NCBI RefSeq assembly: GCF_003148565.1
Contig: NZ_QGGL01000018.1
Location: 32,212-96,211 of the forward strand
Origin: Tumebacillus permanentifrigoris
GTDB taxonomy: Bacteria > Bacillota > Bacilli > Tumebacillales > Tumebacillaceae
Direction of reading: 5' to 3'
DNA length: 64,000 bases
Both the position numbers and the translations under genes were made by a program. Of the stretch, positions 24,925 through 33,917 are shown in pieces. The notes under the pieces are model-generated. The model saw only the letters and a list, made by a program, of their open reading frames with translations, was not told where the DNA came from and did not search any database. Position 1 is the first letter of the stretch. Every line of letters begins with the position of its first letter.

Positions 24925-25245
24925 ATGGCCCATCATCACCTGTACAAACGTTGTTGCAAGATGGTGAACAAGAAGGTGACCTTGCACCACCAAGATGGCC
25001 GCCGTGTCCACTGTACGGTCCGTCACGTGACGCCTGAGGGTGTGTATGTGATCCCGCATGGACACCACGGGATGGTCTCTGCCGTGGATCTTTCCCTCTC
25101 ACTCGACACGGCCGACCGCGGACATGGAGACGTCAACATCGCGCCGATTTTCTTCGGAGCCTTGTTCGTCCCGTTCGTTGCACTCGCCGGCCTCACTCTA
25201 GGCTTCGTAGCTGGCGCCGCCGCCTCGCGCCCGTATTACTGGTAG
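24925..25245 (+). CDS. Hypothetical protein with His-rich start and C-terminal membrane helix
   Basis: A 106-residue protein. The first half is basic and His-rich (AHHHLYKRCCK), the middle may form beta strands, and residues about 73-96 form a membrane helix ending in RPYYW. AAAGGAGG lies 7 bases before the ATG, so the upstream frame extension is not used. Not recognised; a spore-coat-like small protein is one possibility. Confidence 0.65.
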   Translation: MAHHHLYKRCCKMVNKKVTLHHQDGRRVHCTVRHVTPEGVYVIPHGHHGMVSAVDLSLSLDTADRGHGDVNIAPIFFGALFVPFVALAGLTLGFVAGAAASRPYYW

Positions 25246-25290
25246 CCAAAAACCCCTCGCACACGCGTGTGTACGAGGGGTTTTTTTGCG
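25246..25290 (+). terminator. Terminator after the His-rich gene
   Basis: AAACCCCTCG / CGAGGGGTTT stem followed by a T run. Confidence 0.85.
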
Positions 25291-25326
25291 TACAAAAAAA
25301 CCACGATGTATCCACCGTGGTTTTGA
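25291..25326 (-). terminator. Terminator of the 60-residue membrane protein gene
   Basis: AAACCACG / CGTGGTTT stem followed by T on the minus strand. Confidence 0.75.
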
Positions 25327-25340
25327 TTGGTTGTCGACAC

Positions 25341-25523
25341 TTACGATTCCTTCGTGGTCACCGTGATGCCGCGCTTTTTCTTGTACCACTTTATCACTTT
25401 GGAAATCATCGGCCAGCACAATTGAGGTACGCTGAAATATACGCATAATATCGCGGCCACAATGTGCCAGACCCAATCCCATACGGTGACAGCCTGTAAC
25501 CATTCGAGCTGTTTCTCCCACAT
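25341..25523 (-). CDS. Small membrane protein, hypothetical
   Basis: A 60-residue protein with a Trp-rich membrane helix (about 15-38) and a basic tail (KWYKKKRG). AGGAG lies 10 bases before the ATG. It has its own terminator. Not recognised. Confidence 0.6.
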   Translation of the reverse strand: MWEKQLEWLQAVTVWDWVWHIVAAILCVYFSVPQLCWPMISKVIKWYKKKRGITVTTKES

Positions 25524-25619
25524 GATCGATCGCTCCTAACGTGTAGTGACTACTACCCCTCTAGTTTACACGATTCCTTTGCAACACTAAATAGCTCTGA
25601 GGAGCCATATTGCTGGTAA

Positions 25620-25656
25620 TTAAAAAAGCAGACAGGCCTCGCGCCCGTCCGCTTGT
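25620..25656 (-). terminator. Terminator of the first XRE-TPR regulator
   Basis: Stem AAGC-AGAC with GTCC-GCTT around a GC-rich loop, then TTTTTTAATT on the minus strand. Confidence 0.65.
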
Positions 25657-26873
25657 TACGACACACTAGCTCCTTCAAGTTCGCGGTGAATCCAAGACAA
25701 CACGCGCATCACATTCGCCCACTGTTGGGCTTGTTTCATCTGCTTGTACCCATCTGCGGCCTGTTGATACAGATCGGCCGCCTCACGATATTCCAATCGC
25801 TCACAGGCGATGCGCCCTTGCAATTCCAGCACGCAGGTTTGGTACTCAGGAGCTTCTGGCAACCTCTGGCTCGCCTGCTGACAGGCTTCAGAGGCCATGT
25901 CGAGATTCTCGCCTACTAACAAGGTCGCCAACTCGACATACCCGATGCCAGCCTCCATGTCATAGCCGGCTTCATCGAGGAAGCAGAGGTAGGTTTGCAA
26001 CGCATGGCAAACTTCCGAGACGACGCCGCCAACGCCCAGCAAGATTCCGTACTGTTCAGGCAATCGCTCGGACAGATCGAGCACGTTCACCTCGCGGAAG
26101 ATCCCGGCCGCTCGCTCCGTGTACGCGTTGGCTTCCCACTCACAGGACATCTCGCGGAAAAACTTGCTGATCAAAAGCATCAACCACGCCACCGAACGGC
26201 GGTCCACAGACGCTTCACAACATTTGACGGCAAGTCGAAAGCATTGCATCGCCACTTTGCCGTTTTGCATCCGGTTGTGGCAAATGCCTTGCAAGATATA
26301 CAGATGCGTCGTCAGCGCCACGTCTTGGTTGGGCAATCGCTCTGAGATCGCCAACGCACGGTCAAACTGTCGCAACGCAAAGTCATAGCGCTCTTGGGCG
26401 AACTCGATATGCCCGAGGTCTTTGTAGATCGTGATCATCGCTTCGTGGTTCCGTTCCATACATGCTTCCTCGAGAGCGAAGTGATACCAATGAAAAGCCT
26501 CCAACAGCTCTCCCTCACGCAGGTTGCACTCCGCCAAGTTGCACATGAGCTCTACTGCCGGGACCCCGAAAAAGGGATGCTTCAACAATTCCTCCAACCG
26601 TTCCCGCGCACCGGTGAAGTCCATCGTGCGCTTCAACTCCAAAGCCTCGCGATACAAGGCGAGCGATTCAGCACGACGATCCGATTCTCCAGATAGATTG
26701 TCAAGCGACACATCCAAACGGTCAGCAATTGAACTCAACACAAAAGTCGACGGACGTCCCTCCCTCGACTCAATCTGTACCATCATATCTGGCGAGCACA
26801 AACCGTTGGCCAGTTGCTCATGTGTCAGTCCTTTGCCGACTCGCAACTCACGAATCTTGGCGCCAAAAGTCAT
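25656..26873 (-). CDS. XRE-family HTH plus TPR regulator (RRNPP-like), no propeptide seen
   Basis: A 405-residue protein: an N-terminal XRE helix-turn-helix (about 3-60) and about 340 residues of TPR-like helical repeats. This is the plan of RRNPP peptide-sensing regulators (PlcR, NprR and relatives). The helix-turn-helix reads LTHEQLANGLCSPDMMVQIESREG. Unlike its neighbour there is no small exported ORF after its stop codon, only a terminator. It is closest in style to the regulator at 55.2-56.7 kb, sharing the KHPFFG / KRPFIG and GHIEF-x-QER segments. Confidence 0.82.
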   Translation of the reverse strand: MTFGAKIRELRVGKGLTHEQLANGLCSPDMMVQIESREGRPSTFVLSSIADRLDVSLDNLSGESDRRAESLALYREALELKRTMDFTGARERLEELLKHPFFGVPAVELMCNLAECNLREGELLEAFHWYHFALEEACMERNHEAMITIYKDLGHIEFAQERYDFALRQFDRALAISERLPNQDVALTTHLYILQGICHNRMQNGKVAMQCFRLAVKCCEASVDRRSVAWLMLLISKFFREMSCEWEANAYTERAAGIFREVNVLDLSERLPEQYGILLGVGGVVSEVCHALQTYLCFLDEAGYDMEAGIGYVELATLLVGENLDMASEACQQASQRLPEAPEYQTCVLELQGRIACERLEYREAADLYQQAADGYKQMKQAQQWANVMRVLSWIHRELEGASVS

Positions 26874-26989
26874 ACACGCTGCCCCTCTCTCATTATCGTT
26901 TATACGAGAGATTGTACTGGATTCTACAACTATAAAAAATCTGTAGTTTTGATACTACAACGACTACTCGCTACTACCATTCCAGAAAC

Positions 26990-27018
26990 AAAGAAAAAAA
27001 CCGCCCGAAGGCGGTCTG
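26990..27018 (-). terminator. Terminator of receptor-propeptide module 1
   Basis: ACCGCC-TTCG-GGCGGT tetraloop stem followed by TTTTTTTCT on the minus strand. The same ACCGCC stem ends modules 2 and 3. Confidence 0.9.
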
Positions 27019-27039
27019 TTATGAGTAGCAATCAGGACA

Positions 27040-27213
27040 CTAGGCTTGCGTATTGGAGAAGAAGAACGTTGTATCCGGAGTTTCATCATGCGCCAATTTA
27101 ATCAATTGAAAAGAACCTGTGCCTGGAACTTCATCATGAGCTACCAACGTTGCCGAGTAAGCCCCTCCTGCCAACAAGACTGTAACCAAAACAAGTGCGA
27201 AAAATTTCTTCAT
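27040..27213 (-). CDS. Exported propeptide of module 1 (candidate quorum-sensing pheromone precursor)
   Basis: A 57-residue peptide: Lys-Lys then a hydrophobic Sec-type signal (4-20), then a polar tail. The tail contains two related segments, A25-H-D-E-V-P30 and A41-H-D-E-T-P46. Its ATG overlaps the receptor's TGA as ATGA, so it is translationally coupled. By analogy with RRNPP systems it would be secreted, trimmed to a short peptide, taken up again and bound by the receptor's TPR domain. No ribosome binding site stronger than GGGAG is seen. Confidence 0.82.
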   Translation of the reverse strand: MKKFFALVLVTVLLAGGAYSATLVAHDEVPGTGSFQLIKLAHDETPDTTFFFSNTQA

Positions 27214-28508
27214 TCGTCTGACTCCCTTCCGTCTCTTCTAAGAAGTTTATTCACTCGCGTAAGCACCTCGTACGCTTCTTGGAACTTCCCCAATTGCGAG
27301 TAAGCCTCTGCAGCGATCTGTAGTGATTCGGCACTTTCCGAGTACATCTTCATATTAGCATATAATTCGCTAGATTTTAACGACTGTGAAATAGAATTTT
27401 GAAAATTATTCTTGGACATTTCGTTAAGGGCTTTACACCTATGAAGATAAGCGATGCGGTGCGAGTTTTCATAATTAACTTTAAGGGATTTCTCTTCTGC
27501 GTAATTTAGATTAAATTCCGCCAATTCCTGATCACCGCTATTGCGGCTGACCATAAAGGCGCGTCCGTACAAATATACGGACATTTCAGGATCGTCGAGG
27601 TCATTCTCGAACTTAAATGCCAAGTTTTGAAGCTCCTCAACAGCCGCTTTGTAATCGTCTTGCGAAGCAAAGTAGTAGACATAATGCTGTTTCGCTAAGT
27701 ACGCATTTCGCAGGTCGTTTAACGAGTCGTAGAGGCTTAGCGCTTGCACAATATATTCTTTATTTTTTGTTGCAACGGCCATCGAAAACAGCGATCGGGC
27801 CAAATTTTGCAAATCTGTTTTCTCAGCGAAGTATTCGCGCGCCTGTTCGAGGTACTTTTTCGCATCGTCATGGAAGCCTAATTGTATGCAAAGGATCCCC
27901 AAGTTCATGGTCACCACTGCCGCCGAACGGTTTACAATGTCAAAACGAAGACTGACATGATACCCATGTTCGAAAGCGGAGAAGGCTTTCTCGAAATCCC
28001 GCTGGTAGTTGAACGCGTTGCCGAGTTTGTTGTACGCGTCACACAGCATTTCATCGCTGACCGTCTGTTGCTTCTCTTGGGCCAACACAAAGTCTTGGAT
28101 CAACCGTTCGGCTTCCTTGGGTTGACCCCCTCTGCTCATCGCTTCGGCCTGGCTGAGCAACAACACATGGCGTTGGTGCTCCAGTAAGTCTTGCCCTTGC
28201 AGTTCGCCGATCAGCTCCAACGCATCGGCATAGTCCCCTTTGGCAACATACACCCGCACGACATCGAGCTGGAAGTTGACATCAAACGCCCGCTCCTGCT
28301 CGCCTAAGATCTCACGCAGCGGCACGCACAAGCGCTCCGCCAGTTTTTCCAACGTGCTCACGGATGGCAAGGCGCGGTCACACTCAATCTGGCTAACCGT
28401 CGAGTACGAACAAATCCCTTCTGACAGTTGTTGCTGCGAGTAACCTTGGGCCTTGCGATATTTTTTGAAGCGTTGCCCGATCGTGAGCTCTTTTTCCAGT
28501 TGCATCAT
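27210..28508 (-). CDS. XRE-TPR receptor of module 1 (RRNPP-type)
   Basis: About 432 residues. An XRE helix-turn-helix (about 8-65, SQQQLSEGICSYSTVSQIE) and a strongly conserved linker LCVPLREILGEQE precede roughly nine TPR-like repeats. The ending FQEAYEVLTRVNKLLRR matches the receptors of modules 2 and 3, making them paralogues. The start is uncertain: ATG-ATG after GGCGGTGG. The stop codon overlaps the propeptide start. Such receptors usually control operons near themselves; targets are unknown. Confidence 0.88.
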   Translation of the reverse strand: MMQLEKELTIGQRFKKYRKAQGYSQQQLSEGICSYSTVSQIECDRALPSVSTLEKLAERLCVPLREILGEQERAFDVNFQLDVVRVYVAKGDYADALELIGELQGQDLLEHQRHVLLLSQAEAMSRGGQPKEAERLIQDFVLAQEKQQTVSDEMLCDAYNKLGNAFNYQRDFEKAFSAFEHGYHVSLRFDIVNRSAAVVTMNLGILCIQLGFHDDAKKYLEQAREYFAEKTDLQNLARSLFSMAVATKNKEYIVQALSLYDSLNDLRNAYLAKQHYVYYFASQDDYKAAVEELQNLAFKFENDLDDPEMSVYLYGRAFMVSRNSGDQELAEFNLNYAEEKSLKVNYENSHRIAYLHRCKALNEMSKNNFQNSISQSLKSSELYANMKMYSESAESLQIAAEAYSQLGKFQEAYEVLTRVNKLLRRDGRESDE

Positions 28509-28690
28509 GCCACCGCCCATGAATTCATAGATTTCCAACAATATAATAACAGCGCGACCAAAATAAGTACAGTAAATTTAACACAAAAAGGGATTTATTG
28601 ATAGGGGAGTTGCTAACAAAATAGATTATGACAATTGACCTTTAACCTGTTATTATTTTCCTATCGCCACAACCAAGAAGAGGTGACAGG

Positions 28691-30487
28691 ATGGAAGAAA
28701 GTCTACAAAACCGGGTTGAAAAATTAGAAGCCCAAGTGAAGCAGCAGGCAGAGACCCTTGACGAGTTGACCCAGCAACTGAAAAGCCTGCAAGCCTCGAT
28801 TCCGCAACACCCTTCCATTAAAGAGGAAGATTCCAAAGAGGAAGTTTCAGATCGAGAGTTCCCCCCAGCATGGCCCATCGTGACCCTGTCCACCAGAATG
28901 GAATGGAGCACACCAACAGATGCAACGGATACAACAGATGCAACGACCGAAGAGTCCCCAAAGGTCGCTGTTGTGCATCAGACAGAAGCGGTAGAGACCG
29001 ATTGGGAGCATCTATTGGTTCGGGTCTGGTTGCCACGGATCTTTATCATCGTCTTGCTGATCGGCCTGTTATACGGCTTCATCGCAGCGGCCAACGCGGG
29101 ACTGCTGATCCCAGAGTTGCGATGCCTGATCGGGGTGGCGCTCGGGGCGCTCCTGCTCCTGTTGGGCGAGAGACAACTGCGCGCCGGACGGACTGCGCTC
29201 GGGCAAGTCTTGCTCGGCGGCAGCATCTCCGCACTGGTCATCACGACCTTCTCCGCGCACATGCTCTACGACTTGATCTCCACCACGCCAGCATTTGCCT
29301 TGCAAGTGCTCTGGATCGCCGGCGGTGTGTTGCTCGCAGAACGGCACCGTTCACAGGCGCTGGCAATCCTCGCCTCGCTGGGGGGATATCTCGTACCCTT
29401 CCTCGTGAAAGACACGCACCCCAACACGACCTTTTTCGTTTCCTATGAAGTCTTGCTCGCCGCTGCGTTCCTCTGGTTGAGCACCTATCGCTCGTACCAC
29501 GTACATTATCTCACCACGAGCGTGCTCTTCCACGTGACGATGTTCATTTTCTTCATGGGCACCCACGAAGACCAACTGCTCATGGCGGCTGGCATCGGCG
29601 TACACCACCTGATCCTGCTCAGTCTGCTGCTCACGGGACGCCCGCTTTCCCAGCTCTTGCAAGTCGGCCTCGTGTTTAGCACCGCCGCCCTCACGATGGC
29701 GTGGTGGTTTGGGCTGCTACACGATGATTCCAAGACGCTGTACACCAATGGTCTGCTGGGTTTTGCGATCCTCTACTTCGCGCTCTTCCTCCTCTATCGT
29801 CAGGATCGCCAAGTTCGAGCACCGCTGTTCTTCTCCATCGCGGCGCTCTCCACGATGTTCTATCTGCTGAACCAGTTCTCCGAGGCGGGAGATGCTGCGG
29901 TCGCGCTGATGGTTGAGGCAGTGTGCTCGCTATGGGTCGCGTACTCCGTCCGCAACACCTGGCAAAAAGCGGTGGGCGTTTTCATCCTGTTCATCGGTGG
30001 CTGTATGGCGATCTATGAGCCGATCCGCGAGATCTTCGCGACGCCTACGCTCGATTGGATTGTGTTGCTGGTCGGACTCGCCGTGTACGGGTGGTTGGAG
30101 CGCCGTGATGTCGCCGAGTCGGCCCCGAACACTGCCTCCTACACGCTGTATCGCGCCCTCAGCGTTCTGCTCGCAGGCTTGTTGCTGGTCTTCATGACGC
30201 AAGTGACCGATGTCCTCAGCCGTGGGCTCGATCGCGATGGACAGCACATGGCGATCTCCTTCCTGTGGATGTTCTACGCCTTGGGCGTCATCGTATTCGG
30301 TTTCTTGAAAAAAAGCCGCTATGTGCGGCTTGGCGGTGTGATCATGCTGTTCCTGACGCTTGGAAAACTCGTGCTCGTCGACTTGCCGATCGTTTCCATG
30401 ATGGTTCGTGCGTTCCTGATGATAGCCATCGGGGCGCTAGGGTTGCTGATCTCGCGCCTGTTCTATACAAAAAACACCCGTTCTTAG
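28691..30487 (+). CDS. DUF2339 family polytopic membrane protein
   Basis: A 598-residue protein. An N-terminal coiled coil (about 1-40, heptads of Leu/Val) and a Thr/Asp-rich linker are followed by about 14 membrane segments from residue 115 onward. This is the typical DUF2339 layout; its function is unknown. GAAGAGGTGACAGG precedes the ATG. It is divergent from receptor module 1 and ends in a clear terminator. Confidence 0.85.
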   Translation: MEESLQNRVEKLEAQVKQQAETLDELTQQLKSLQASIPQHPSIKEEDSKEEVSDREFPPAWPIVTLSTRMEWSTPTDATDTTDATTEESPKVAVVHQTEAVETDWEHLLVRVWLPRIFIIVLLIGLLYGFIAAANAGLLIPELRCLIGVALGALLLLLGERQLRAGRTALGQVLLGGSISALVITTFSAHMLYDLISTTPAFALQVLWIAGGVLLAERHRSQALAILASLGGYLVPFLVKDTHPNTTFFVSYEVLLAAAFLWLSTYRSYHVHYLTTSVLFHVTMFIFFMGTHEDQLLMAAGIGVHHLILLSLLLTGRPLSQLLQVGLVFSTAALTMAWWFGLLHDDSKTLYTNGLLGFAILYFALFLLYRQDRQVRAPLFFSIAALSTMFYLLNQFSEAGDAAVALMVEAVCSLWVAYSVRNTWQKAVGVFILFIGGCMAIYEPIREIFATPTLDWIVLLVGLAVYGWLERRDVAESAPNTASYTLYRALSVLLAGLLLVFMTQVTDVLSRGLDRDGQHMAISFLWMFYALGVIVFGFLKKSRYVRLGGVIMLFLTLGKLVLVDLPIVSMMVRAFLMIAIGALGLLISRLFYTKNTRS

Positions 30488-30503
30488 AACGGGTGTTTTT
30501 TCC
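30470..30503 (+). terminator. Bidirectional terminator
   Basis: AACACCCGTTC / GAACGGGTGTT stem flanked by A6 and T6, overlapping the DUF2339 stop codon. Confidence 0.9.
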
Positions 30504-30505
30504 AT

Positions 30506-31180
30506 TCACTCCAACCCAACCGACAATACGCTCTCGACATCGGCGATCTCGCGCACGACTTTGTCCCAATCGATCGTCAGCGGTGAGGTGATCTCCATGA
30601 CCGTTTGCACCGAGCCTTCCTCTTCCTCGATGCAGACGTCGGTGATGTTGATGCTGTGCTTGCCGAGAATCGCAGCGATCTCGGCAAGCAGCGCCGGACG
30701 ATCCATCGACAAGTACGTCAAACGCTTGGGTTTCTGCTTGTGGAGCCGGCTCTGGATCGGGTCCAGCCAGACCATACAAGCCACGACCACCATGACCGTC
30801 ACGACGGCGACAAAGTACTGCCCGCCACCGCAGGCGAACCCGATGATCAAAGCCAGCAACAACATCCCGGCGGTGGAGTACCCGCTGATCGCAAAGCGGT
30901 CACTGCGCAGAAAAATCCCCGCAGCCAGAAAGCCCCCGATCCCTCCACCGACTTGTGCGGCGAGACGTGCTGGGTCAACGCTGACTCGCGGGTCGTTGGC
31001 AAATTCACTGAATCCATGCATGGATAACCACATCAACAGACAGCCAGCAACTGCGACGAGGATATGCGTCTTCAGACCGGCCGATTTGTTTTTCCGTTCG
31101 CGTTCCCAGCCCATGATGCCGCCGAGAACCACGCTGAGCACTAACCGTGCGAGAAAAATCCAATGGGATTCCTCAATCAT
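30506..31180 (-). CDS. MgtC/SapB family membrane protein with C-terminal ACT-like domain
   Basis: A 224-residue protein. Four membrane segments occupy about 5-135, with the family patterns GGIMGWERERKNKSAGLKTH and QVGGGIGGFLAAG. The last 80 residues (YLSMDRPALLAEIAAILGKH...) form an ACT-like domain. MgtC relatives modulate the F-type ATPase or support growth under low Mg. A GGGGG site precedes the ATG. A perfect dyad lies about 30 bases upstream of the start. Confidence 0.87.
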   Translation of the reverse strand: MIEESHWIFLARLVLSVVLGGIMGWERERKNKSAGLKTHILVAVAGCLLMWLSMHGFSEFANDPRVSVDPARLAAQVGGGIGGFLAAGIFLRSDRFAISGYSTAGMLLLALIIGFACGGGQYFVAVVTVMVVVACMVWLDPIQSRLHKQKPKRLTYLSMDRPALLAEIAAILGKHSINITDVCIEEEEGSVQTVMEITSPLTIDWDKVVREIADVESVLSVGLE

Positions 31181-31207
31181 CTGCGTTTCAACCCCCTTCC
31201 GAATTCA

Positions 31208-31224
31208 TGTTAGGGTTCCTAACA
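31208..31224. promoter_or_regulatory. Candidate operator dyad upstream of the MgtC-like gene
   Basis: TGTTAGG-GTT-CCTAACA is a perfect 7-base inverted repeat with a 3-base spacer. It lies between the start codon and any upstream promoter of the MgtC-like gene, so it may bind a repressor. The regulator is unknown. Confidence 0.45.
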
Positions 31225-31421
31225 TATCACTTCCACCTAGAATAGCATAGAAGCCGAGACATTTGTACCGTCGATACGCTTATTTTAACCTGCGGAGCTT
31301 CTCCTTCTACAGTGACCCAGAAGCCGCTTACCAAAACATCCTCGCTTGCGTACTTATTTCGATTGAATTGTCTGTACTTATACACTACAATGAGAGAATC
31401 ATCCATCTTTAGGGAGGCCCC

Positions 31422-32087
31422 ATGAGCAAATTCTTTCTCTTTTACATCTTGTTCTCGCTGACAGGGAATCCGATCGTGGCCATTTTGGTCGTGTTGGTCA
31501 TCCTCTATCTGGCAGATCGGCGCTTTATCGGGATCATGCCGAATCTGTTGACACCCTTCCGCCGTTCACGCAAGCGTTCCCAGTTGCGCAACGACTTGCG
31601 GATGAACCCGCACAACACGCAGGCCAAGCTGGAATTGGCGCGCTTGCTCGTGGAGAAAAAGCAATACGAGGAAGCGAACTCCTTGCTCGAGGAAGTCCAT
31701 CGGGTGATGCCCGATTCGGCGGATGTGCTGTATGAATCCGGCTACGCGCAGTTGAAACGTGGACACCTAGAGGCTGGCGTTGCCCGGATTCGCGAGGCGT
31801 TGGCGATCAATCCGCGCGTCCACTACGGGGAGCCCTATCTGCGCTTGGCAGAAGCGCTGTCCAGCATCGACCGCGACCAAGCGCTCCGGGAACTGGAAGC
31901 GTTCCAAGAGGTCAACTCCTCCTCCTGCGAGGCGTACTACCGATTGGGTTTGCTCGATCAACAACTCGGTCGGCAAGCGGAGGCCAAGCGTGCATTCCGT
32001 GAAGCCGTAGACCTGTACCGCAGCCTACCGAAGTACAAGAAACGCTCCGAGCGCAAGTGGGCGCTGCTGAGCTGGTGCAAAAAATAA
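31422..32087 (+). CDS. Membrane-anchored TPR protein
   Basis: A 221-residue protein with one or two N-terminal hydrophobic segments (1-32) and a basic stretch (RRSRKRSQLR). About four TPR repeats (65-210) follow, including AKLELARLLVEKKQYEEANSL and EAYYRLGLLDQQLGRQAEAKR. It is likely a scaffold on the inner membrane. AGGGAGG precedes the ATG. Single gene with terminator. Confidence 0.82.
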   Translation: MSKFFLFYILFSLTGNPIVAILVVLVILYLADRRFIGIMPNLLTPFRRSRKRSQLRNDLRMNPHNTQAKLELARLLVEKKQYEEANSLLEEVHRVMPDSADVLYESGYAQLKRGHLEAGVARIREALAINPRVHYGEPYLRLAEALSSIDRDQALRELEAFQEVNSSSCEAYYRLGLLDQQLGRQAEAKRAFREAVDLYRSLPKYKKRSERKWALLSWCKK

Positions 32088-32128
32088 CAAAAAGACCGTG
32101 AGCCACAGGGCTTCACGGTCTTTTTTTA
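32088..32128 (+). terminator. Terminator after the TPR gene
   Basis: AAGACCGTGA / TCACGGTCTT stem followed by T7. Confidence 0.88.
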
Positions 32129-32171
32129 CCTCGTCGCGGCTGGCAGGAGTATAGCGAGCGAGGACGCTTCA

Positions 32172-32208
32172 AGCAAAAAGGCAGTCACGCGTGTGACTGC
32201 CTGTTCCC
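32172..32208 (-). terminator. Terminator of the YciI-like gene
   Basis: AGGCAGTCAC / GTGACTGCCT stem, with TTTTTG following on the minus strand. Confidence 0.8.
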
Positions 32209-32211
32209 TGC

Positions 32212-32514
32212 TTATCGGCCCTGCAACAAAGCGACGCGGTACGGATGCAACTCCGCATCGACCACGCCAGCCACGACCGCCGGGTCATTGTCAAAAATCT
32301 CCTGTGCTGCTTCCGGCGACTCTGCGCGGAATACGATGATGCCAAAGGCCCCGTTGGTGCAGGCGCCGCCCAGCACGATCTTGCCTTCGGAGAACAGGCG
32401 GTTCGAGTATTCGACATGTTGCCCCATCGCAGCCATTTCCTCTGGCGTCATGCTTTCAAAAAAGTTGTCACGCTTCGGTTTGAACAGATACACAAATTCT
32501 TGCAGGTTGTCCAC
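32212..32514 (-). CDS. YciI-like family protein
   Basis: A 100-residue ferredoxin-like alpha+beta protein of the YciI family: FVYLFKPKR at the start, MTPEEMAAMGQHVEYSNRL, and EAQEIFDNDPAVVAG later. Members act as small dehalogenase-like enzymes or sensors; function is unclear. GGGTGG precedes the ATG. Confidence 0.82.
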   Translation of the reverse strand: MDNLQEFVYLFKPKRDNFFESMTPEEMAAMGQHVEYSNRLFSEGKIVLGGACTNGAFGIIVFRAESPEAAQEIFDNDPAVVAGVVDAELHPYRVALLQGR

Positions 32515-32547
32515 CCTCTTCGATTGAATTTTGTTTGTCTTGCAAGA

Positions 32548-32889
32548 TTATTTCAAAACCAGCTTCGCCAAACGCTTCGGCGCGGTGCGCAGATAGCCTT
32601 CGAGGAGCAAGTCTTGGATCTCGTTCCAGTCCAGGTCACCCGTGGTGCGCAGCGAGACCCAGCCGTGTTGCCCGATGTACGGCGTTTTCGTGAATCCTTC
32701 TCGTTGCAACAGGAGTTCCTGTGTCAGCGGAAGCGTCTTGATGGCGAGTGTACTGCTGGCGTCCTTCTCCCCCATCATCACAAAGGGCTTGTCACGCACG
32801 CGAAACGAGATATGTCCAAATGAATCCAAACCTTCTGTCACTTCTGGCAGTGCCAAGCAGAGCTCCCGAACCTTTGCTACGATTTCCAT
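32548..32889 (-). CDS. MmcQ/YjbR family protein
   Basis: A 113-residue protein with the family patterns ALPEVTEGLDSFGHISFRV and GQHGWVSL. YjbR-like proteins have a double-wing DNA-binding fold; their role is unknown. The ATG lies 10 bases after GGGAGG, so the longer upstream frame is not used. Confidence 0.82.
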   Translation of the reverse strand: MEIVAKVRELCLALPEVTEGLDSFGHISFRVRDKPFVMMGEKDASSTLAIKTLPLTQELLLQREGFTKTPYIGQHGWVSLRTTGDLDWNEIQDLLLEGYLRTAPKRLAKLVLK

Positions 32890-32936
32890 CTGTACGTTTC
32901 CTCCCTGACACCTCACGACGGGCGACTTTCTGACAT

Positions 32937-32978
32937 GTGAAAAGACGTACACGAAACTTCATGTACGTCTTTTTAACA
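32937..32978 (-). terminator. Terminator of the 107-residue hypothetical gene
   Basis: AAAGACGTACA / TGTACGTCTTT stem, with T-rich tail on the minus strand. Confidence 0.8.
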
Positions 32979-32984
32979 AGTGTA

Positions 32985-33308
32985 CTACTCGACGATGTTG
33001 CCCGAGGCCACGAGGTCGCGCAGCGTGTCCAATTGCGGATACAATTCAGCGAAGACCTCCGTTTTGCGCTTCGTCATCGGCGGGCACGAGTAGCCGCCAG
33101 CGCACATGAAGCAAGGCAAGGAACTGGAGTGCAAGACTTTATTCAGACGGTGGGAAGTGCCCTCCGTGGAGAACAGCAGGCGGTAATTTTTGTTGTACCC
33201 TTCAAACCCGGAGCTGCCACCGATCGTGAAGTCAATGTAGGATTCTCCAGTTTCATTGAGCTTATGGTCTCGGATTTCCAGATCGAAAATCCTGTGATTG
33301 ATTTGCAT
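32985..33308 (-). CDS. Hypothetical protein with CxxC-x5-C cluster
   Basis: A 107-residue soluble protein. The first half looks like beta strands; the second has PCFMCAGGYSCPPMTKRK, a possible metal or disulfide site. GGGAGG lies 10 bases before the ATG. Not recognised. Confidence 0.6.
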   Translation of the reverse strand: MQINHRIFDLEIRDHKLNETGESYIDFTIGGSSGFEGYNKNYRLLFSTEGTSHRLNKVLHSSSLPCFMCAGGYSCPPMTKRKTEVFAELYPQLDTLRDLVASGNIVE

Positions 33309-33481
33309 GTAGTAGAACCTCCCAAAGGCGAATTATGGATCACCCTTCCATCTTCTCCATCGAAGTCGAAAATCATTCTTTTTGGGGCATCTTTTTTTTA
33401 ATTTGCCCCAATTCCGTGCAAATAACCAATTCCTTACAACAACCTGATCAAAAATCGCAATCCCTTGGTGCTGATTCCCCC

Positions 33482-33520
33482 ACAAAAAACGTCATCGACA
33501 TGTGTGTCGATGACGTTGCC
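33482..33520 (-). terminator. Terminator of tRNA-Ser copy 1
   Basis: AACGTCATCGACA / TGTCGATGACGTT stem followed by TTTTTTGT on the minus strand, about 10 bases after the tRNA. Confidence 0.85.
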
Positions 33521-33529
33521 TATCTAGTT

Positions 33530-33618
33530 TGGCGGAGAGGACAGGATTCGAACCTGCGTGGGGTTGCCCCCTAACGGTTTTCAAGACCGCCCCGTTGTGA
33601 CCACTTCGGTACCTCTCC
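33530..33618 (-). tRNA. tRNA-Ser (UGA), copy 1
   Basis: A complete 89-base class II tRNA: GGAGAGG acceptor, anticodon loop CTTGAAA (TGA), long variable arm and encoded CCA. It differs from copies 3-5 by one base in the D region (GTTGTGACC against GTTATGACC on the plus strand). It follows the ydjO-like gene on the same strand and is probably the ancestral chromosomal copy. Confidence 0.95.
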
Positions 33619-33641
33619 TTGGGAAAAGAGGTTGCGTTGCG

Positions 33642-33881
33642 TTAGATCAGCGATTGCTCGATCTGCACGCCCTTCTTGATCGCTTTCAGATCGCCATTCG
33701 AATTGGCCAGCATCGGCAACATCTTCGTGCTGCTCGCCATCTCGTGCTTGCACAACCGGCACGTGGGCGCCTGTTCAAATGCAAAATTGTCCCGCATCCA
33801 GCCTTTGCAGCCTTCATTGGTACACGACCAGATGGTTGTGATGTCTTCTTGGACTTCGACCTGCTTCGCGCGATAGTACAT
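33642..33881 (-). CDS. YdjO-like cold-inducible zinc-ribbon protein
   Basis: A 79-residue protein. Cysteines in IWSCTNEGCKGWMRDNF and CRLCKHEM form a zinc ribbon, and GWMRDNFAFEQAPTC matches the YdjO family, which is often linked with cold-shock genes. It follows the csp gene and runs toward tRNA-Ser copy 1. AAAGGGGG precedes the ATG by about 12 bases. Confidence 0.82.
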   Translation of the reverse strand: MYYRAKQVEVQEDITTIWSCTNEGCKGWMRDNFAFEQAPTCRLCKHEMASSTKMLPMLANSNGDLKAIKKGVQIEQSLI

Positions 33882-33917
33882 AATGTAGTGTACCCCCTTT
33901 AGTAGTTGAGATCACAA

